DNA of 64,000 nt, from NCBI GenBank assembly GCA_049652745.1, contig JBASEY010000042.1, forward strand, positions 1-64,000. The letters run 5' to 3'. The position numbers were made by a program, and so were the translations under genes. The notes beneath the pieces are model-generated. The model saw nothing but the letters and a program-made list of their open reading frames with translations. It had not been told where the DNA came from and made no database searches. The DNA comes from JBASEY01 sp049652745. Its GTDB lineage: Bacteria > CSSED10-310. This document shows, in pieces, positions 1-9,067 of the stretch. Positions within the stretch are counted from its first letter, which is position 1; each line of letters begins with the position of its first letter.

Positions 1-145
1 TCGTTGCACGATGCAATTTTGAAAATATTGAGGGGATACCTATAGGCAATATGATCAAAATCAATATCTATGAAAACGATTTATATCTATGATTAATATG
101 AATTTAGAGACCGATTGTAATTTCCCCAATATCGATGAATTTTTC

Positions 146-200
146 GGGCGGGTTTGAAACCCGCCCCTACGGAAATTGGTTATTGGATATTGGATATTGA
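146..200. repeat. Intergenic mosaic repeat copy 1
   Basis: A perfect hairpin with 10-bp arms around a single base lies at 146-166 (GGGCGGGTTT and its complement). It is followed at 175-199 by an iterated ATTGGATATTGG-type string. The same string recurs at about 52024-52056, 59170-59193 and 60058-60076, always outside genes. The rest of 1-275 shows nothing I can recognise beyond the leader of the next gene. Confidence 0.6.
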
Positions 201-275
201 CCTCATTCTGCAGGGTGATGATTATTTTTTCAGGTGTTTTATGATATGATCTCGAGGAGGAAAGGAGATCAAGCG

Positions 276-731
276 ATGCGTAAATCTTTTATTCTGGTTT
301 TGATAATAGCGCTTTTTTTGCTTGGAGAATATCGAATGGCTTATGCCACTGAAACCGGCAAGATTATAGGAACAATCAAAGATGCCAATAAAAAGGGATT
401 GCCTGAGGTAACCGTGACGGTGACAAGTCCTAATTTGATGGGTGAGCGGACGGTGGTGACAAACAAGAAGGGCCGTTTTACGATACCGGAATTACCAATC
501 GGCATATATCTTTTGCAATTCAAACACAAGGACATGAAAACCATCAAACGTCCCGATGTTAAAATCCTTCCGTATGCGACAGTTAAGGTCAAACTCACCA
601 TGAAGGAAGGCTCACCCGATGACGTCGAAATTCTCAGCGGCCCGTCCGATTTGATCGATGTTCAGAGTTCCGGTCAGCGCCGGACAATGGAATCTGATTT
701 TTTACAACGTTTGCCGGGCTCAAAAATTTAA
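276..731 (+). CDS. Exported carboxypeptidase-regulatory-like domain protein, possible TonB-receptor stub
   Basis: The product is a 151-residue exported protein. I choose ATG 276 over an in-frame start at 234 because AAAGGAG (261-267) precedes it at good spacing and the protein then opens with a signal peptide ending AYA near residue 24. Residues 28-105 look like the Ig-like carboxypeptidase regulatory domain that starts many TonB-dependent receptors. The tail (DVQSSGQRRT, then DFLQRLPG) resembles the junction into a receptor plug domain, but a stop follows at once, so no plug or barrel is encoded. It is either a truncated receptor remnant or a small stand-alone periplasmic protein. There is no partner gene on the plus strand, since oleD converges from the right. 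Confidence 0.6.
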   Translation: MRKSFILVLIIALFLLGEYRMAYATETGKIIGTIKDANKKGLPEVTVTVTSPNLMGERTVVTNKKGRFTIPELPIGIYLLQFKHKDMKTIKRPDVKILPYATVKVKLTMKEGSPDDVEILSGPSDLIDVQSSGQRRTMESDFLQRLPGSKI

Positions 732-778
732 CGTCGCAAACCGGCATAATAAACATACACACTTTTTTTTATAGGAAT

Positions 779-1768
779 TTATATTACTTCACTGGATACC
801 GAGAGTCGTCGCAAGCCTTCGGCAAGCGTCACCAAAGGTCGGTAACCCAAATCTCGTTCAGCGGCGGAAATATCGAACCAATGCGACGTGGTCAGCTCCT
901 TGACAACAAAACGAGTCAACAGGGGTTCCGATCGAATCCGGAATGATTTCCAGATCATTTCCATCACACCGGCAGCCGCAAACGCCAATGGAACAGGCAT
1001 TGTCTTGTTTACTGGAGATACGTTATGGGCTTTCAATATGGCGTTGATCAGCCACCATGTTTCGACCGGCTCACCGTTGCTGATGAAATACACTTTTCCC
1101 GCGCAGGGCGAACCTGGTTCGAGACGATCCAGTGCGAGCACATGGGCATCGGCGGCATTATCGATATAAATACTGTCAATATGTTTGTCCGCCGTTCCGA
1201 TGCGTTTCAATTTACCGCTTTTTCCGCGCTCGACGATTCGCTTGACCAGATGAGGGTCGCCTGGCCCCCAGATCAAGTGCGGCCTGAGCACGGTCACGGC
1301 AAGATATGCATCGTTCGCTGCGAGCGCGGCTTTTTCAGCCTGTGCTTTCGTTGCCGGATATGGAGCATGCCATAAAGCCGGATAGGGGGCTGTTTCATCA
1401 ACACCCTCCATATCTTTCCCATCAAATACGACCGAAGGTGAGCTGGTCACGACCAGCTTGCGAATACTCAAATCTCGACAGACGGAAATGACATTTTGTG
1501 TTCCGACGACATTCGGCCTATAAAAGCTCTGGTATGAACCCCAGACTCCGGCTTTCGCCGCGGTATGAATGACTGCATCACAACCTTCCGCTGCTTTTTT
1601 CAGCGAACGGCGGTCGGTTATGTCACCTTGGATATGCTGCACTTGAAAACTTTGCAGATGAGAATGGCGGCCACGGGAATAACTGATCACTTGATCTTTT
1701 CTCGCGGCCAATGACTTGCAGATCGCGGAGCCCAAAAATCCTCCTCCGCCGGTGACTAGAACTCTCAT
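779..1768 (-). CDS. oleD: OleD, NADPH-dependent 2-alkyl-3-ketoacyl reductase
   Basis: This 329-residue extended short-chain dehydrogenase is the last gene of the ole operon. In the known pathway OleD reduces the beta-keto acid made by OleA to the beta-hydroxy acid. The Rossmann motif TGGGGFLG lies at residues 6-13, a serine-rich catalytic strand at about 108-112, and the YxxxK pair is Y137/K141. The length fits the family. The start ATG overlaps the oleC stop by four bases (ATGA), which implies translational coupling. The identification rests on the family features together with oleA, oleB and oleC immediately upstream; alone it would only be called an NAD(P)-dependent epimerase/dehydrogenase. 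Confidence 0.9.
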   Translation of the reverse strand: MRVLVTGGGGFLGSAICKSLAARKDQVISYSRGRHSHLQSFQVQHIQGDITDRRSLKKAAEGCDAVIHTAAKAGVWGSYQSFYRPNVVGTQNVISVCRDLSIRKLVVTSSPSVVFDGKDMEGVDETAPYPALWHAPYPATKAQAEKAALAANDAYLAVTVLRPHLIWGPGDPHLVKRIVERGKSGKLKRIGTADKHIDSIYIDNAADAHVLALDRLEPGSPCAGKVYFISNGEPVETWWLINAILKAHNVSPVNKTMPVPLAFAAAGVMEMIWKSFRIRSEPLLTRFVVKELTTSHWFDISAAERDLGYRPLVTLAEGLRRLSVSSEVI

Positions 1769-3549
1769 GCGTCATTTCCTGTTGAATGTAAAACGATGAT
1801 CTTGTTTTGATGAGCCTTGACCCAAGCCTTTAATTTTTCCCGGAAAATTTTGGAATTATGACGGATATCGACTGGAAATGACGGATGCACAATAAATCGA
1901 TGGATATTTTTCGTTGGAAGATGAGCACTGCCCATATCTCGGAGTTCGTGAACGATTCGCTTGATATCGCTTTCGGATCTTTTGCTCCGTCGCTTGCAGC
2001 AATTATCTTTATACCTCGTGATGGTTTCGAGTTCCACGCAGAGAACCGGTATTTCCGTTCCCGGTTCACCAAGCCCGATCAGTGCAGTGCGGAAAACATC
2101 CGGATGGGCGTTAAAAACGCCTTCCACTGGAACGGTGAAAATGTCTCCTTCCTGGGTTTGCACACGGTGGCTTTTACGTCCGCAAAACCATATTCGCCCC
2201 TTTTCATCCATCCACCCCAGATCACCCATGCGATGCCGAAACCGGCCTGTTTCAGGATCAAAAATCCGGGTCAAGCGCGTCATTTCGTCACGACGAAAAT
2301 ATGCCTGCGTCACCACTGCACCTCGAACCGTGATTTCGCCGATTTCGCCAGGTTTAACCCGCAAATCTTCATGCCATTCAGGTATCGAGTTTTCGGTAAT
2401 CGGTATTATATCTATATCGATGCCTTGATTTGGTGTGCCGACACAGATGCCTTTTCCTTCAATGGTGCAAGCAGCGGTTTCATTCAGAATCGTTTCGCTG
2501 TCGATGGATGCCAACGGCATAGCCTCTGTTGCGCCGTACCCGGAATGAATTCGGGTATTCCCTGTAAGCGCATGCGAAAAATATTCGATAATCGATGGGT
2601 TGATGGGAGCTCCTGCACAAATGACCCGGCGCAGGGTCGGAAACCGGATATCATTATTTTTGCAGTATCTGCCCACCGTGTTCAGCAGGGCCGGAGATCC
2701 GAACATATTTGTCGGCCCGAAATCCTCCATTATCCGGACGATGTTTTCCGGGTTGACATGAGCCGGTCGGGTGAAATCCATATCCGGTATGACAGATGTC
2801 ATGCCGAGTGCGGGTGCGAAAAGGGCGAACAGTGGAAAAGTGCAGAGATCGATTTCGCCGCGTTCAATTCCATATGTCGATCGGATCAATTCGACTTGGG
2901 CGGCGAAAATCCCATGAGTGTATTCGACGCCTTTGGGTATACCGGTGCTGCCCGAGGTAAAATTGATTGCGGCGAGATCGTCGGGGTGTGTGGTGTCTTT
3001 AAAACCCGGCGCCAAAGGTTCGGAAAAGGGGATATTTTCGCCGGCATCCCGGATCGATTTAAGGGACAGCCCCCAGATTATTCCTCGTGGAAATACTGTC
3101 ACCAGCCGTCGGACACTGCGTTTTCCCCAACCCAGAAGCATTCGTGCAGCGTGTGCTTTGGGTACACCGATAAAACCTTCTATTTCCGATTCTTCAAAAC
3201 AGGTTTTCAGTTTTGATGCGCCCATTCCGGGATCGACCATGACCGGTACTATACCGCTTTTCAGCATGGCGAATGTCAGCAGGAAAAATTCCAAGGATGG
3301 TGTGACCATCAATGCGGTGCGCATACCCCGGATAAAACCGGATGCCAGCAAGCCCCGGGCGATTCGATTGCTTTCCTGATCCAATTGCCGGTAATTCAAG
3401 CGTGAATAGGTTACACGACCGTCATGACCGGTTCCTGACGGGTAATAAACCGCGGGTTGGAAGGGGTTTATAGAGGCAAGCCGCGATAGATAGACAGAGA
3501 CGTTGATATAAGCGGGATTGTTCAGGTTTTCAGTGCCGGGGTTTGGCAT
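1765..3549 (-). CDS. oleC: OleC, beta-lactone synthetase (acyl-adenylate family)
   Basis: This protein of about 594 residues belongs to the ANL (AMP-forming ligase) superfamily. OleC converts the beta-hydroxy acid to a cis-beta-lactone using ATP. The P-loop FTSGSTGIPKG sits near residues 197-207, the GYGATEA motif near 337-343, and the D-x-G-W/GRK hinge region near 455-470. I place the start at ATG 3549; a TTG at 3555, directly after the oleB stop, is the alternative and adds two residues. The stop overlaps oleD by four bases. A long open frame on the opposite strand is a shadow. Confidence 0.9.
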   Translation of the reverse strand: MPNPGTENLNNPAYINVSVYLSRLASINPFQPAVYYPSGTGHDGRVTYSRLNYRQLDQESNRIARGLLASGFIRGMRTALMVTPSLEFFLLTFAMLKSGIVPVMVDPGMGASKLKTCFEESEIEGFIGVPKAHAARMLLGWGKRSVRRLVTVFPRGIIWGLSLKSIRDAGENIPFSEPLAPGFKDTTHPDDLAAINFTSGSTGIPKGVEYTHGIFAAQVELIRSTYGIERGEIDLCTFPLFALFAPALGMTSVIPDMDFTRPAHVNPENIVRIMEDFGPTNMFGSPALLNTVGRYCKNNDIRFPTLRRVICAGAPINPSIIEYFSHALTGNTRIHSGYGATEAMPLASIDSETILNETAACTIEGKGICVGTPNQGIDIDIIPITENSIPEWHEDLRVKPGEIGEITVRGAVVTQAYFRRDEMTRLTRIFDPETGRFRHRMGDLGWMDEKGRIWFCGRKSHRVQTQEGDIFTVPVEGVFNAHPDVFRTALIGLGEPGTEIPVLCVELETITRYKDNCCKRRSKRSESDIKRIVHELRDMGSAHLPTKNIHRFIVHPSFPVDIRHNSKIFREKLKAWVKAHQNKIIVLHSTGNDA

Positions 3550-3555
3550 CGGCAA

Positions 3556-4446
3556 TCAATCCTTCAGCGACGAAAAAAACTGTTCGATCAGATTACAGAC
3601 CTGATCCGGAGCATCTTCCAATACCAGGTGTCCTGCATCTTGGATGGCTTCAACTTGAGCATCCGGGAACCTGTATCGCCACTCATTCAAAAACGCATCA
3701 TCAAAAATGAAATCCTGTTTTCCCCAAACAATGAGTTTCGGCGTGTTTTTCAGCTTGTACAGATTCGTATCGATCTCCATTGCTGCGTCATAAGCCGGGT
3801 CTTTTTTCTTCAATGGAATATCCTGGACAAAACGCTGTATTGCAATGCGATTTTCCCATGAATCATAAGGCGCAAAATACATTTTTCTCACATTGGAAGA
3901 TAGAGGTTTTCGAACGGTTCCCCATCGAAGAGTTCCACGAACAAAAGCGTTGACATGTCGAATCAGCAGGCCGCCCGGCCATGTTCTGGCGAAGCGCAGC
4001 ACATTGTGAAAGGATCGTGTTTTTGGAAGCAGAAACCCCGACGTGTTCAGAATCACCAGTTGTTTCAATCGGTCGACATGGTGAATAGCTGCACCCAGAC
4101 CTATCATGCCGCCCCAATCATGGATCACCATCCGGTAGGGTTTGTCGGGAATCGTGCGCTCCATGAATTCTTGCAGGTCTTCGATGCGGTTGGTGAGTGT
4201 ATAATGATAAAGATTGTCATCGGGTTTATCGGACAAACCACAGCCGATATGGTCGGGAACCAGCATGCGATATCGGCTTTTTAATCTATGGACGAGGTTG
4301 CGGTAGTAAAACGACCATGTCGGGTTTCCGTGCAAACAGACAACTGGTGGACCTGAACCGTGATCGATGCTGTGCATCAAAATATTGGGTCGAATGATAT
4401 CCTTGCGTGTGTTGAAAGGATAGATTGTCCGATCGATGGTTACCAT
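3556..4446 (-). CDS. oleB: OleB, beta-lactone decarboxylase (haloalkane-dehalogenase-like hydrolase)
   Basis: This 296-residue alpha/beta hydrolase decarboxylates the OleC beta-lactone to give the internal cis-olefin. HGNPTW at residues 39-44 forms the oxyanion region. The nucleophile is Asp110 in IHDWGG, as in haloalkane dehalogenases, and the likely catalytic histidine is H273 in AGHLVLED. ATG 4446 overlaps the end of oleA by seven bases, and oleC follows with no gap. Without the operon it would be annotated as a haloalkane dehalogenase. With all four ole genes present OleB is well supported. Confidence 0.9.
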   Translation of the reverse strand: MVTIDRTIYPFNTRKDIIRPNILMHSIDHGSGPPVVCLHGNPTWSFYYRNLVHRLKSRYRMLVPDHIGCGLSDKPDDNLYHYTLTNRIEDLQEFMERTIPDKPYRMVIHDWGGMIGLGAAIHHVDRLKQLVILNTSGFLLPKTRSFHNVLRFARTWPGGLLIRHVNAFVRGTLRWGTVRKPLSSNVRKMYFAPYDSWENRIAIQRFVQDIPLKKKDPAYDAAMEIDTNLYKLKNTPKLIVWGKQDFIFDDAFLNEWRYRFPDAQVEAIQDAGHLVLEDAPDQVCNLIEQFFSSLKD

Positions 4447-5492
4447 TCAATCCCCAACATCATACAATTCAAGCCGCTGCCGATTCCAAGGAACCCGACG
4501 TTGTCGCCGCGTTTCAAAACACCGGCTTCGTCTGCCAGCGCAGCAGTCAAGGGAAGAGACACGGTGCCGATGTTACCGTAATTCGGGTAGGTTGGAAAAT
4601 CGATGGCCGGGTCGATCCCAAATGTTTCCAGCACCGTTTTTTGATGGGCCGAACCGACCTGATGGCAGATGACTCTGTCGATATTTTCGCGCTTCCACTC
4701 CAGTGTCTCCAAAAAATCCTGCCAGGTTGACGCAGCCAAAGCAACACCGTGTTTCAATACGCCGACGGAATCGGTATGCATAAACGGCCGGACATCATAG
4801 TCGGAATTCCTCAGTTCCAGGCTCCATCGGCACAACATATGATGACGCGGAGCGGTTCGGTAAGCGCCGCCTAGAATCCTGCCTCTGCCATCCGGAACGA
4901 AATCAGGGGATGTCACAAGCACTGCGGCAGCTCCGGAGCCGCCGGTCAGCGTTGCCAGTCCATAACGGAAAAAATCCATCGAACCGGTATCAAGAAGCTT
5001 TTTGACCATGATCATGGTGATCTCCCTGGCGGTTTCACAACTAGTGACAAGACCGCATCGAGCCTGGCCCAGCTCGATCATGTTCGCAACCTGCATGATG
5101 CCGTTGATGACGCCGAGACAGGCATTGGAAACATCATATACCAATGCACGAGGGTTCAGGCCCGGGATTCCGGAAGCGACATGACAGGCCGAAGCCGGCT
5201 CAAAATCGTCCCGGCAGACACCGGCATATATCACTACGTCGATGTCGCGCGATCGGATACCGGCTTTGCGTATTGCGTCGATCGATGCGGCCAAGGCTCC
5301 TTGAGATACCGTATATCCCTCCGGCCACCAACGCCGCTGATGAATGCCCGTCAAGGCGGCAAGCTGGCCAGGCGCAATATGCAGACGTTTATACAATGGT
5401 TCCAACAAGGCTTCGATATCGTCGGATGTGACAATTTCCGGAGCGATTTCGACTCCAATTGCTGCAATATGTGATTTGGTAAAACGCGTCAT
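4440..5492 (-). CDS. oleA: OleA, acyl-CoA head-to-head condensing enzyme
   Basis: This 350-residue thiolase-fold protein belongs to the KAS III-like group. OleA joins two fatty acyl-CoAs non-decarboxylatively to a beta-keto acid, the first committed step of olefin synthesis. The catalytic set is Cys125 (SNACLG), His277 (CHQVG) and Asn307 (YGNIGT). Glu98 in CRDDFEPA is likely the catalytic glutamate that separates OleA from FabH. It is the first gene of the operon. A candidate promoter at 5548-5576 and a perfect dyad at 5604-5623 lie upstream. Confidence 0.92.
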   Translation of the reverse strand: MTRFTKSHIAAIGVEIAPEIVTSDDIEALLEPLYKRLHIAPGQLAALTGIHQRRWWPEGYTVSQGALAASIDAIRKAGIRSRDIDVVIYAGVCRDDFEPASACHVASGIPGLNPRALVYDVSNACLGVINGIMQVANMIELGQARCGLVTSCETAREITMIMVKKLLDTGSMDFFRYGLATLTGGSGAAAVLVTSPDFVPDGRGRILGGAYRTAPRHHMLCRWSLELRNSDYDVRPFMHTDSVGVLKHGVALAASTWQDFLETLEWKRENIDRVICHQVGSAHQKTVLETFGIDPAIDFPTYPNYGNIGTVSLPLTAALADEAGVLKRGDNVGFLGIGSGLNCMMLGIEW

Positions 5493-5547
5493 TTGATTCT
5501 CACTTGAACACCGGTTGATATGTCGTCACCGCAACCACTGTCGCATC

Positions 5548-5576
5548 AGTGTAGGCATTTGATAAACGGGAATCAA
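5548..5576 (-). promoter_or_regulatory. Candidate sigma-70 promoter for oleABCD
   Basis: Read on the minus strand, TTGATT (5571-5576) and TACACT (5548-5553) are separated by exactly 17 bases and point toward oleA. Each box matches four of six consensus bases. The match is moderate and made by eye. Confidence 0.4.
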
Positions 5577-5603
5577 TATCCGTTAAACTGTCGAGTCGAT
5601 AGA

Positions 5604-5623
5604 TTGTTCAGATTGTTGAACAA
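5604..5623. promoter_or_regulatory. Candidate operator dyad between oleA and a divergent methyltransferase gene
   Basis: A perfect inverted repeat TTGTTCA-N6-TGAACAA spans 20 bases in the divergent intergenic region, 28 bases upstream of the candidate ole -35 box. A TATAAT sequence facing the methyltransferase gene lies on its other side at 5665-5670. The size and placement fit a dimeric regulator. No regulator gene is adjacent. Confidence 0.45.
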
Positions 5624-5737
5624 GCATCTTTTATCCGTGATATGGAAACAAAACGATCGATGTGTATAATCCTTGGAGGTTTCTTTATGGCCTGCGCTGA
5701 TCCGACAGCGGCCGAGTGATTGAACGAAAGGTGTTAA

Positions 5738-6583
5738 ATGGAAAAAATACCGGATTATATTAAACTGTGGAATGAAATCGCTGAAAAACGAAATGCCGCT
5801 AAACAAAATGACCAGGATGGCGATATCTGGGAAAAACGTGCACAAAAATTCGACCGCCAGCTCAAAAAACGCTGGAAAAAATCGGATTCCAGCCGGGAAT
5901 GGATGCTTGATCTTCTGCGTCGCAATCCAGGGTCAACCCTGTTGGATATCGGTGCGGGAACCGGAGCCTGGGCCTGCTTGTTGGCGCCATTATGCCGTAC
6001 GGTTACAGCGATCGACCCCTCCCAGGCTATGATCGATATCCTTAAAAATAACATGATCGAGGCGAATGTAGATAATATAGAAATCATCCAGGACACCTGG
6101 CCTTTTGAAATGAACCGATCGTTCGATTTTACATTGAGCTCACATTCAATTTATGGATGCTCTGATTTCGAGGAATATATCCGAGCCATGCAAACGGTAA
6201 CCCGTAAAACCTGTGTTCTTCTTTTGAGAGCGCCATCGCCGGTCGGGTTGATGGCGGATATATCTCGGACGATTCTTGGAACGCCATATGACAGCCCCAA
6301 TTTTCAAATCGCCTATAACGCTCTTTTGCAAATGGGAATTTTCGCTGATGTGGTTGTAGAAAACGACGGACTCTGGAAGCCCTGGAGATATTACACTTTG
6401 AGTGAAGCCGTCAATGATATTAAAGAGAAAATGGGGGTGATGGACCTCTGCCGATATGATGACTATTTAATGGATTTGTTGGAAACACATTTACAGAAAA
6501 CCGAACAAGGACTCATGTGGCCGGAGATTGTACGAACTGTTTTGGTGCACTGGAATGTGGACAAATCGGAAGATCAGGTGTGA
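5738..6583 (+). CDS. Class I SAM-dependent methyltransferase
   Basis: This 281-residue protein has the SAM-binding motif LLDIGAGTGAW (about residues 68-78), followed by an acidic ribose-binding strand (VTAIDPS) and the usual later strands. Its substrate cannot be told from sequence. It starts at ATG 5738 after GAAAGGTG. It is transcribed divergently from oleABCD and shares the dyad-containing intergenic region, so co-regulation with olefin synthesis is possible but unproven. The lysine-rich N-terminus (residues 15-50) is probably a helical cap. Confidence 0.75.
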   Translation: MEKIPDYIKLWNEIAEKRNAAKQNDQDGDIWEKRAQKFDRQLKKRWKKSDSSREWMLDLLRRNPGSTLLDIGAGTGAWACLLAPLCRTVTAIDPSQAMIDILKNNMIEANVDNIEIIQDTWPFEMNRSFDFTLSSHSIYGCSDFEEYIRAMQTVTRKTCVLLLRAPSPVGLMADISRTILGTPYDSPNFQIAYNALLQMGIFADVVVENDGLWKPWRYYTLSEAVNDIKEKMGVMDLCRYDDYLMDLLETHLQKTEQGLMWPEIVRTVLVHWNVDKSEDQV

Positions 6584-6702
6584 CCCCTGCCGTTAAGAAC
6601 AGAGAGATGGAGGATTGCCTGCGGGATCCCGTCGAGAAAGTATTTTTTTTCTGAAACGTTTGGCCTGTTTCGGGTGTCATAAGAATACAGGAGGGCTCGA
6701 AG

Positions 6703-7638
6703 ATGAAAGCCAAACCTGCTATCGTTTCATTATTAGCCATCATAGTCTCATTTAACTTTATATCAGGAGTTCAAGCCGTGAAATACAATAATTTAACGCC
6801 AGATGAAGAACGGGTTATTTTGCATAAAGGAACAGAGAGGCCGTTTACCGGTGAATACTGGAATCACAAGGCTGAGGGGACATATATATGCCGGAATTGT
6901 AACACGCCATTGTATCGATCCGTCGATAAGTTCGATTCCGGATGTGGTTGGCCGAGTTTCGACGATGAACTGCCCGGAGCCGTCAAGCGGCTGCCTGATG
7001 CCGACGGCCGTAGAACAGAGATTCTGTGTGCGACCTGCGGCGGGCATTTAGGTCATGTTTTCAAAGGGGAGAAAATGACGGCGAAGAATACGCGTCACTG
7101 TGTGAATTCGCTGTCCATTCGCTTTGTTCCCGAAGGTGAACTTTTGCCGGAACCGAAAGTCGGTCGAGCGATATTTGCCGGCGGTTGTTTCTGGGGGGTC
7201 GAATATTTCATGAAACAAAATCCCGGCGTTATTCGTGTGACCTCGGGATATACAGGCGGCCATACTGAGAGACCGACATATAAAGAGGTTTGTTCCAAAA
7301 ACACCGGCCATGCCGAAGCGGTGGAAGTTGTTTTTGATCCGGAAAAAACCGATTTCGAAGCGTTGGCCAAACTGTTTTTTGAAACGCATGATCCTACTCA
7401 AGTCAATCGACAAGGGCCGGATATCGGCACTCAATACCGATCGGAAATATTTTATTTGAATGCGGAACAGAAACGCATTGCTGAAAAACTGATCAGTGAA
7501 TTGACCGATCGAGGGTTCGATATTGCAACGAAAGTGACCGAAGCCGGAATTTTCTGGCCGGCTGAGGATTACCATCAAAATTACTACGAAAACAAAGGAT
7601 CGAAGCCGTATTGCCATGCCTATGTCAAACGCTTTTAG
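6703..7638 (+). CDS. msrBA: Exported MsrB-MsrA methionine sulfoxide reductase fusion
   Basis: This 311-residue bifunctional enzyme reduces both epimers of methionine sulfoxide in proteins. A signal peptide (about residues 1-25, ending GVQA) places it in the periplasm. The MsrB domain comes first (about 27-145), with zinc ligands C63, C66, C109 and C112 and catalytic C133 in RHCVNS. The MsrA domain follows, with catalytic C162 in GGCFWG. The AGGAGGGC ribosome site is strong. The MsrB-MsrA order is the less common of the two fusion orders. Confidence 0.92.
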   Translation: MKAKPAIVSLLAIIVSFNFISGVQAVKYNNLTPDEERVILHKGTERPFTGEYWNHKAEGTYICRNCNTPLYRSVDKFDSGCGWPSFDDELPGAVKRLPDADGRRTEILCATCGGHLGHVFKGEKMTAKNTRHCVNSLSIRFVPEGELLPEPKVGRAIFAGGCFWGVEYFMKQNPGVIRVTSGYTGGHTERPTYKEVCSKNTGHAEAVEVVFDPEKTDFEALAKLFFETHDPTQVNRQGPDIGTQYRSEIFYLNAEQKRIAEKLISELTDRGFDIATKVTEAGIFWPAEDYHQNYYENKGSKPYCHAYVKRF

Positions 7639-7753
7639 TCGAAATTTCGGATGAATAGCGGCAATTTGCCGTAGCTTCGAAACGGGAAAAAGCTCCAATC
7701 TTTTCGAAAAAAAGCCAACAGTCGTCTTCTTGTGTAAGTAAAATGCGCGATAA

Positions 7754-9067
7754 TCAGGCGGTGCCGGAAACCGACACGGCATCGATCAAAATTTCAGGGC
7801 TGAAGGCGATAGGGTTATAGGCGATATCTTTTGTCATTCCTATGATTTTAAAGAAATCTTCATAGATATTGCCGGCGATCATGGTATCCATCGCTCGTCC
7901 CTGGATTTTTCCATCTTTGACATAGAAGCCGATACCGACATTCATCGAATAATGGCCTTGCAGGATATTACCGGAGTGAAAGCCGATGACATCGTTGACG
8001 ACAATGCCTTCCGGCATCATCGCGACCAGTTCGTCAAATGTTTTATTCCCTGGGCTCATAAACAGGTTGTTGAACCTGGGATTCGGCGCCACCTCGATTC
8101 CCCGTGTCCACATGGATCGTTTTATGCCGTTTCCAGTGGAGGCGCTTCCGTCTTTAGCGCCATTGGCCAGGTCAAAGATAAAATTTTTGAACACGCCGTT
8201 TTCGACGATAGGTTTTTTACGGGTAGGAACGCCTTCATCATCGAAAGGAGTGCTGCCGGGAGCCCAATCTGCTGTCGGGTCGTCGATCAAGGTCACTTCG
8301 GGGCCGAATATCCGCTTGCCTAATTTGTCTGCAAGCGGTGTCACGCCTCGAACTTTCTGTGCTCCGTTGGCGCCTTCCATGATGCGATACAAAATGCTCC
8401 AGGTTGAAGATGAACGAAATAAAACCGGCATTTTGCGGGTGGAAACCCGGATTTCTCTTTCCGATAAGCGGTTCTCGGTGATCAGTTCATCGATAATGTG
8501 AGTGGGAAACCGGAAATAACGGCATTGAGTCATCTCCTTATTGATACCTTCTTTGGATCGTTGGTACATCGAGAGCAGGCTGACGGTATACATGGTTTTT
8601 CGGTATGATTCAGTTTTTCCGGACGTATTCATCAAAGTGACATCGACGATTTCGTTGTCGAAATATAGATTCAGCGGGAGTTCCGGGTGATATTTTCCAA
8701 CGTAATCATAGATGTCGCGCCCGTCGGCAACCATCCGTGCGGGTGTCAGGGATTCCAATTCCGGATCACAAATTGCACCCCCGCAGCCCTTGCTGGATTC
8801 ACCAGGAAATTGGAAGGGAGCCTCAGCGCCGAATTCGGCTGCGCGCAGAGCGGCTTCGACCATCCAGCTCGGTTCTTCGGTGGATGAGCCCTTCACGGTG
8901 CCGATGCGTCCATTCTTGATCACTCGAAGCGACACTTCATCGAGGTTTCGGGTGATGATATCCGCCTGACGCCAATTATAAAAATTCACCGGCGACGAAG
9001 TTTTTCTAATGTGATACACCTCAGCCTGATCGGCTTTTTCAGCAGCCAGTTTCAACAGCTTTTCCAT
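7754..9067 (-). CDS. TldE/PmbA-family protein (pair 1)
   Basis: This 437-residue member of the TldD/PmbA family lacks the HExxxH zinc motif and so corresponds to the TldE (PmbA) partner. In known systems TldE forms a heterodimer with TldD that degrades or matures unfolded peptides, including leader removal from peptide antibiotics. It shows family patterns such as PFDDEGVPT, GNIYEDFF and a C-terminal FSPEILIDAVSV. Its start shares one base with the stop of the TldD gene upstream, so the two are translationally coupled. Confidence 0.88.
   Translation of the reverse strand: MEKLLKLAAEKADQAEVYHIRKTSSPVNFYNWRQADIITRNLDEVSLRVIKNGRIGTVKGSSTEEPSWMVEAALRAAEFGAEAPFQFPGESSKGCGGAICDPELESLTPARMVADGRDIYDYVGKYHPELPLNLYFDNEIVDVTLMNTSGKTESYRKTMYTVSLLSMYQRSKEGINKEMTQCRYFRFPTHIIDELITENRLSEREIRVSTRKMPVLFRSSSTWSILYRIMEGANGAQKVRGVTPLADKLGKRIFGPEVTLIDDPTADWAPGSTPFDDEGVPTRKKPIVENGVFKNFIFDLANGAKDGSASTGNGIKRSMWTRGIEVAPNPRFNNLFMSPGNKTFDELVAMMPEGIVVNDVIGFHSGNILQGHYSMNVGIGFYVKDGKIQGRAMDTMIAGNIYEDFFKIIGMTKDIAYNPIAFSPEILIDAVSVSGTA

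Noticed and set aside
175..199. ATTGGATATTGG iterations as a possible CRISPR or satellite array
   Set aside because: Units are about 9-12 bases with no spacers, and they recur as one module of a dispersed repeat.
1885..3216. Long open frame opposite oleC
   Set aside because: It lies wholly antisense to the well-supported oleC frame and has no domain pattern or ribosome site.
5687..5719. Ten-codon leader-like frame with GGAGG upstream before the methyltransferase gene
   Set aside because: The likely -10 box at 5665-5670 would start transcription inside its ribosome site, so it would not be translated from that promoter.
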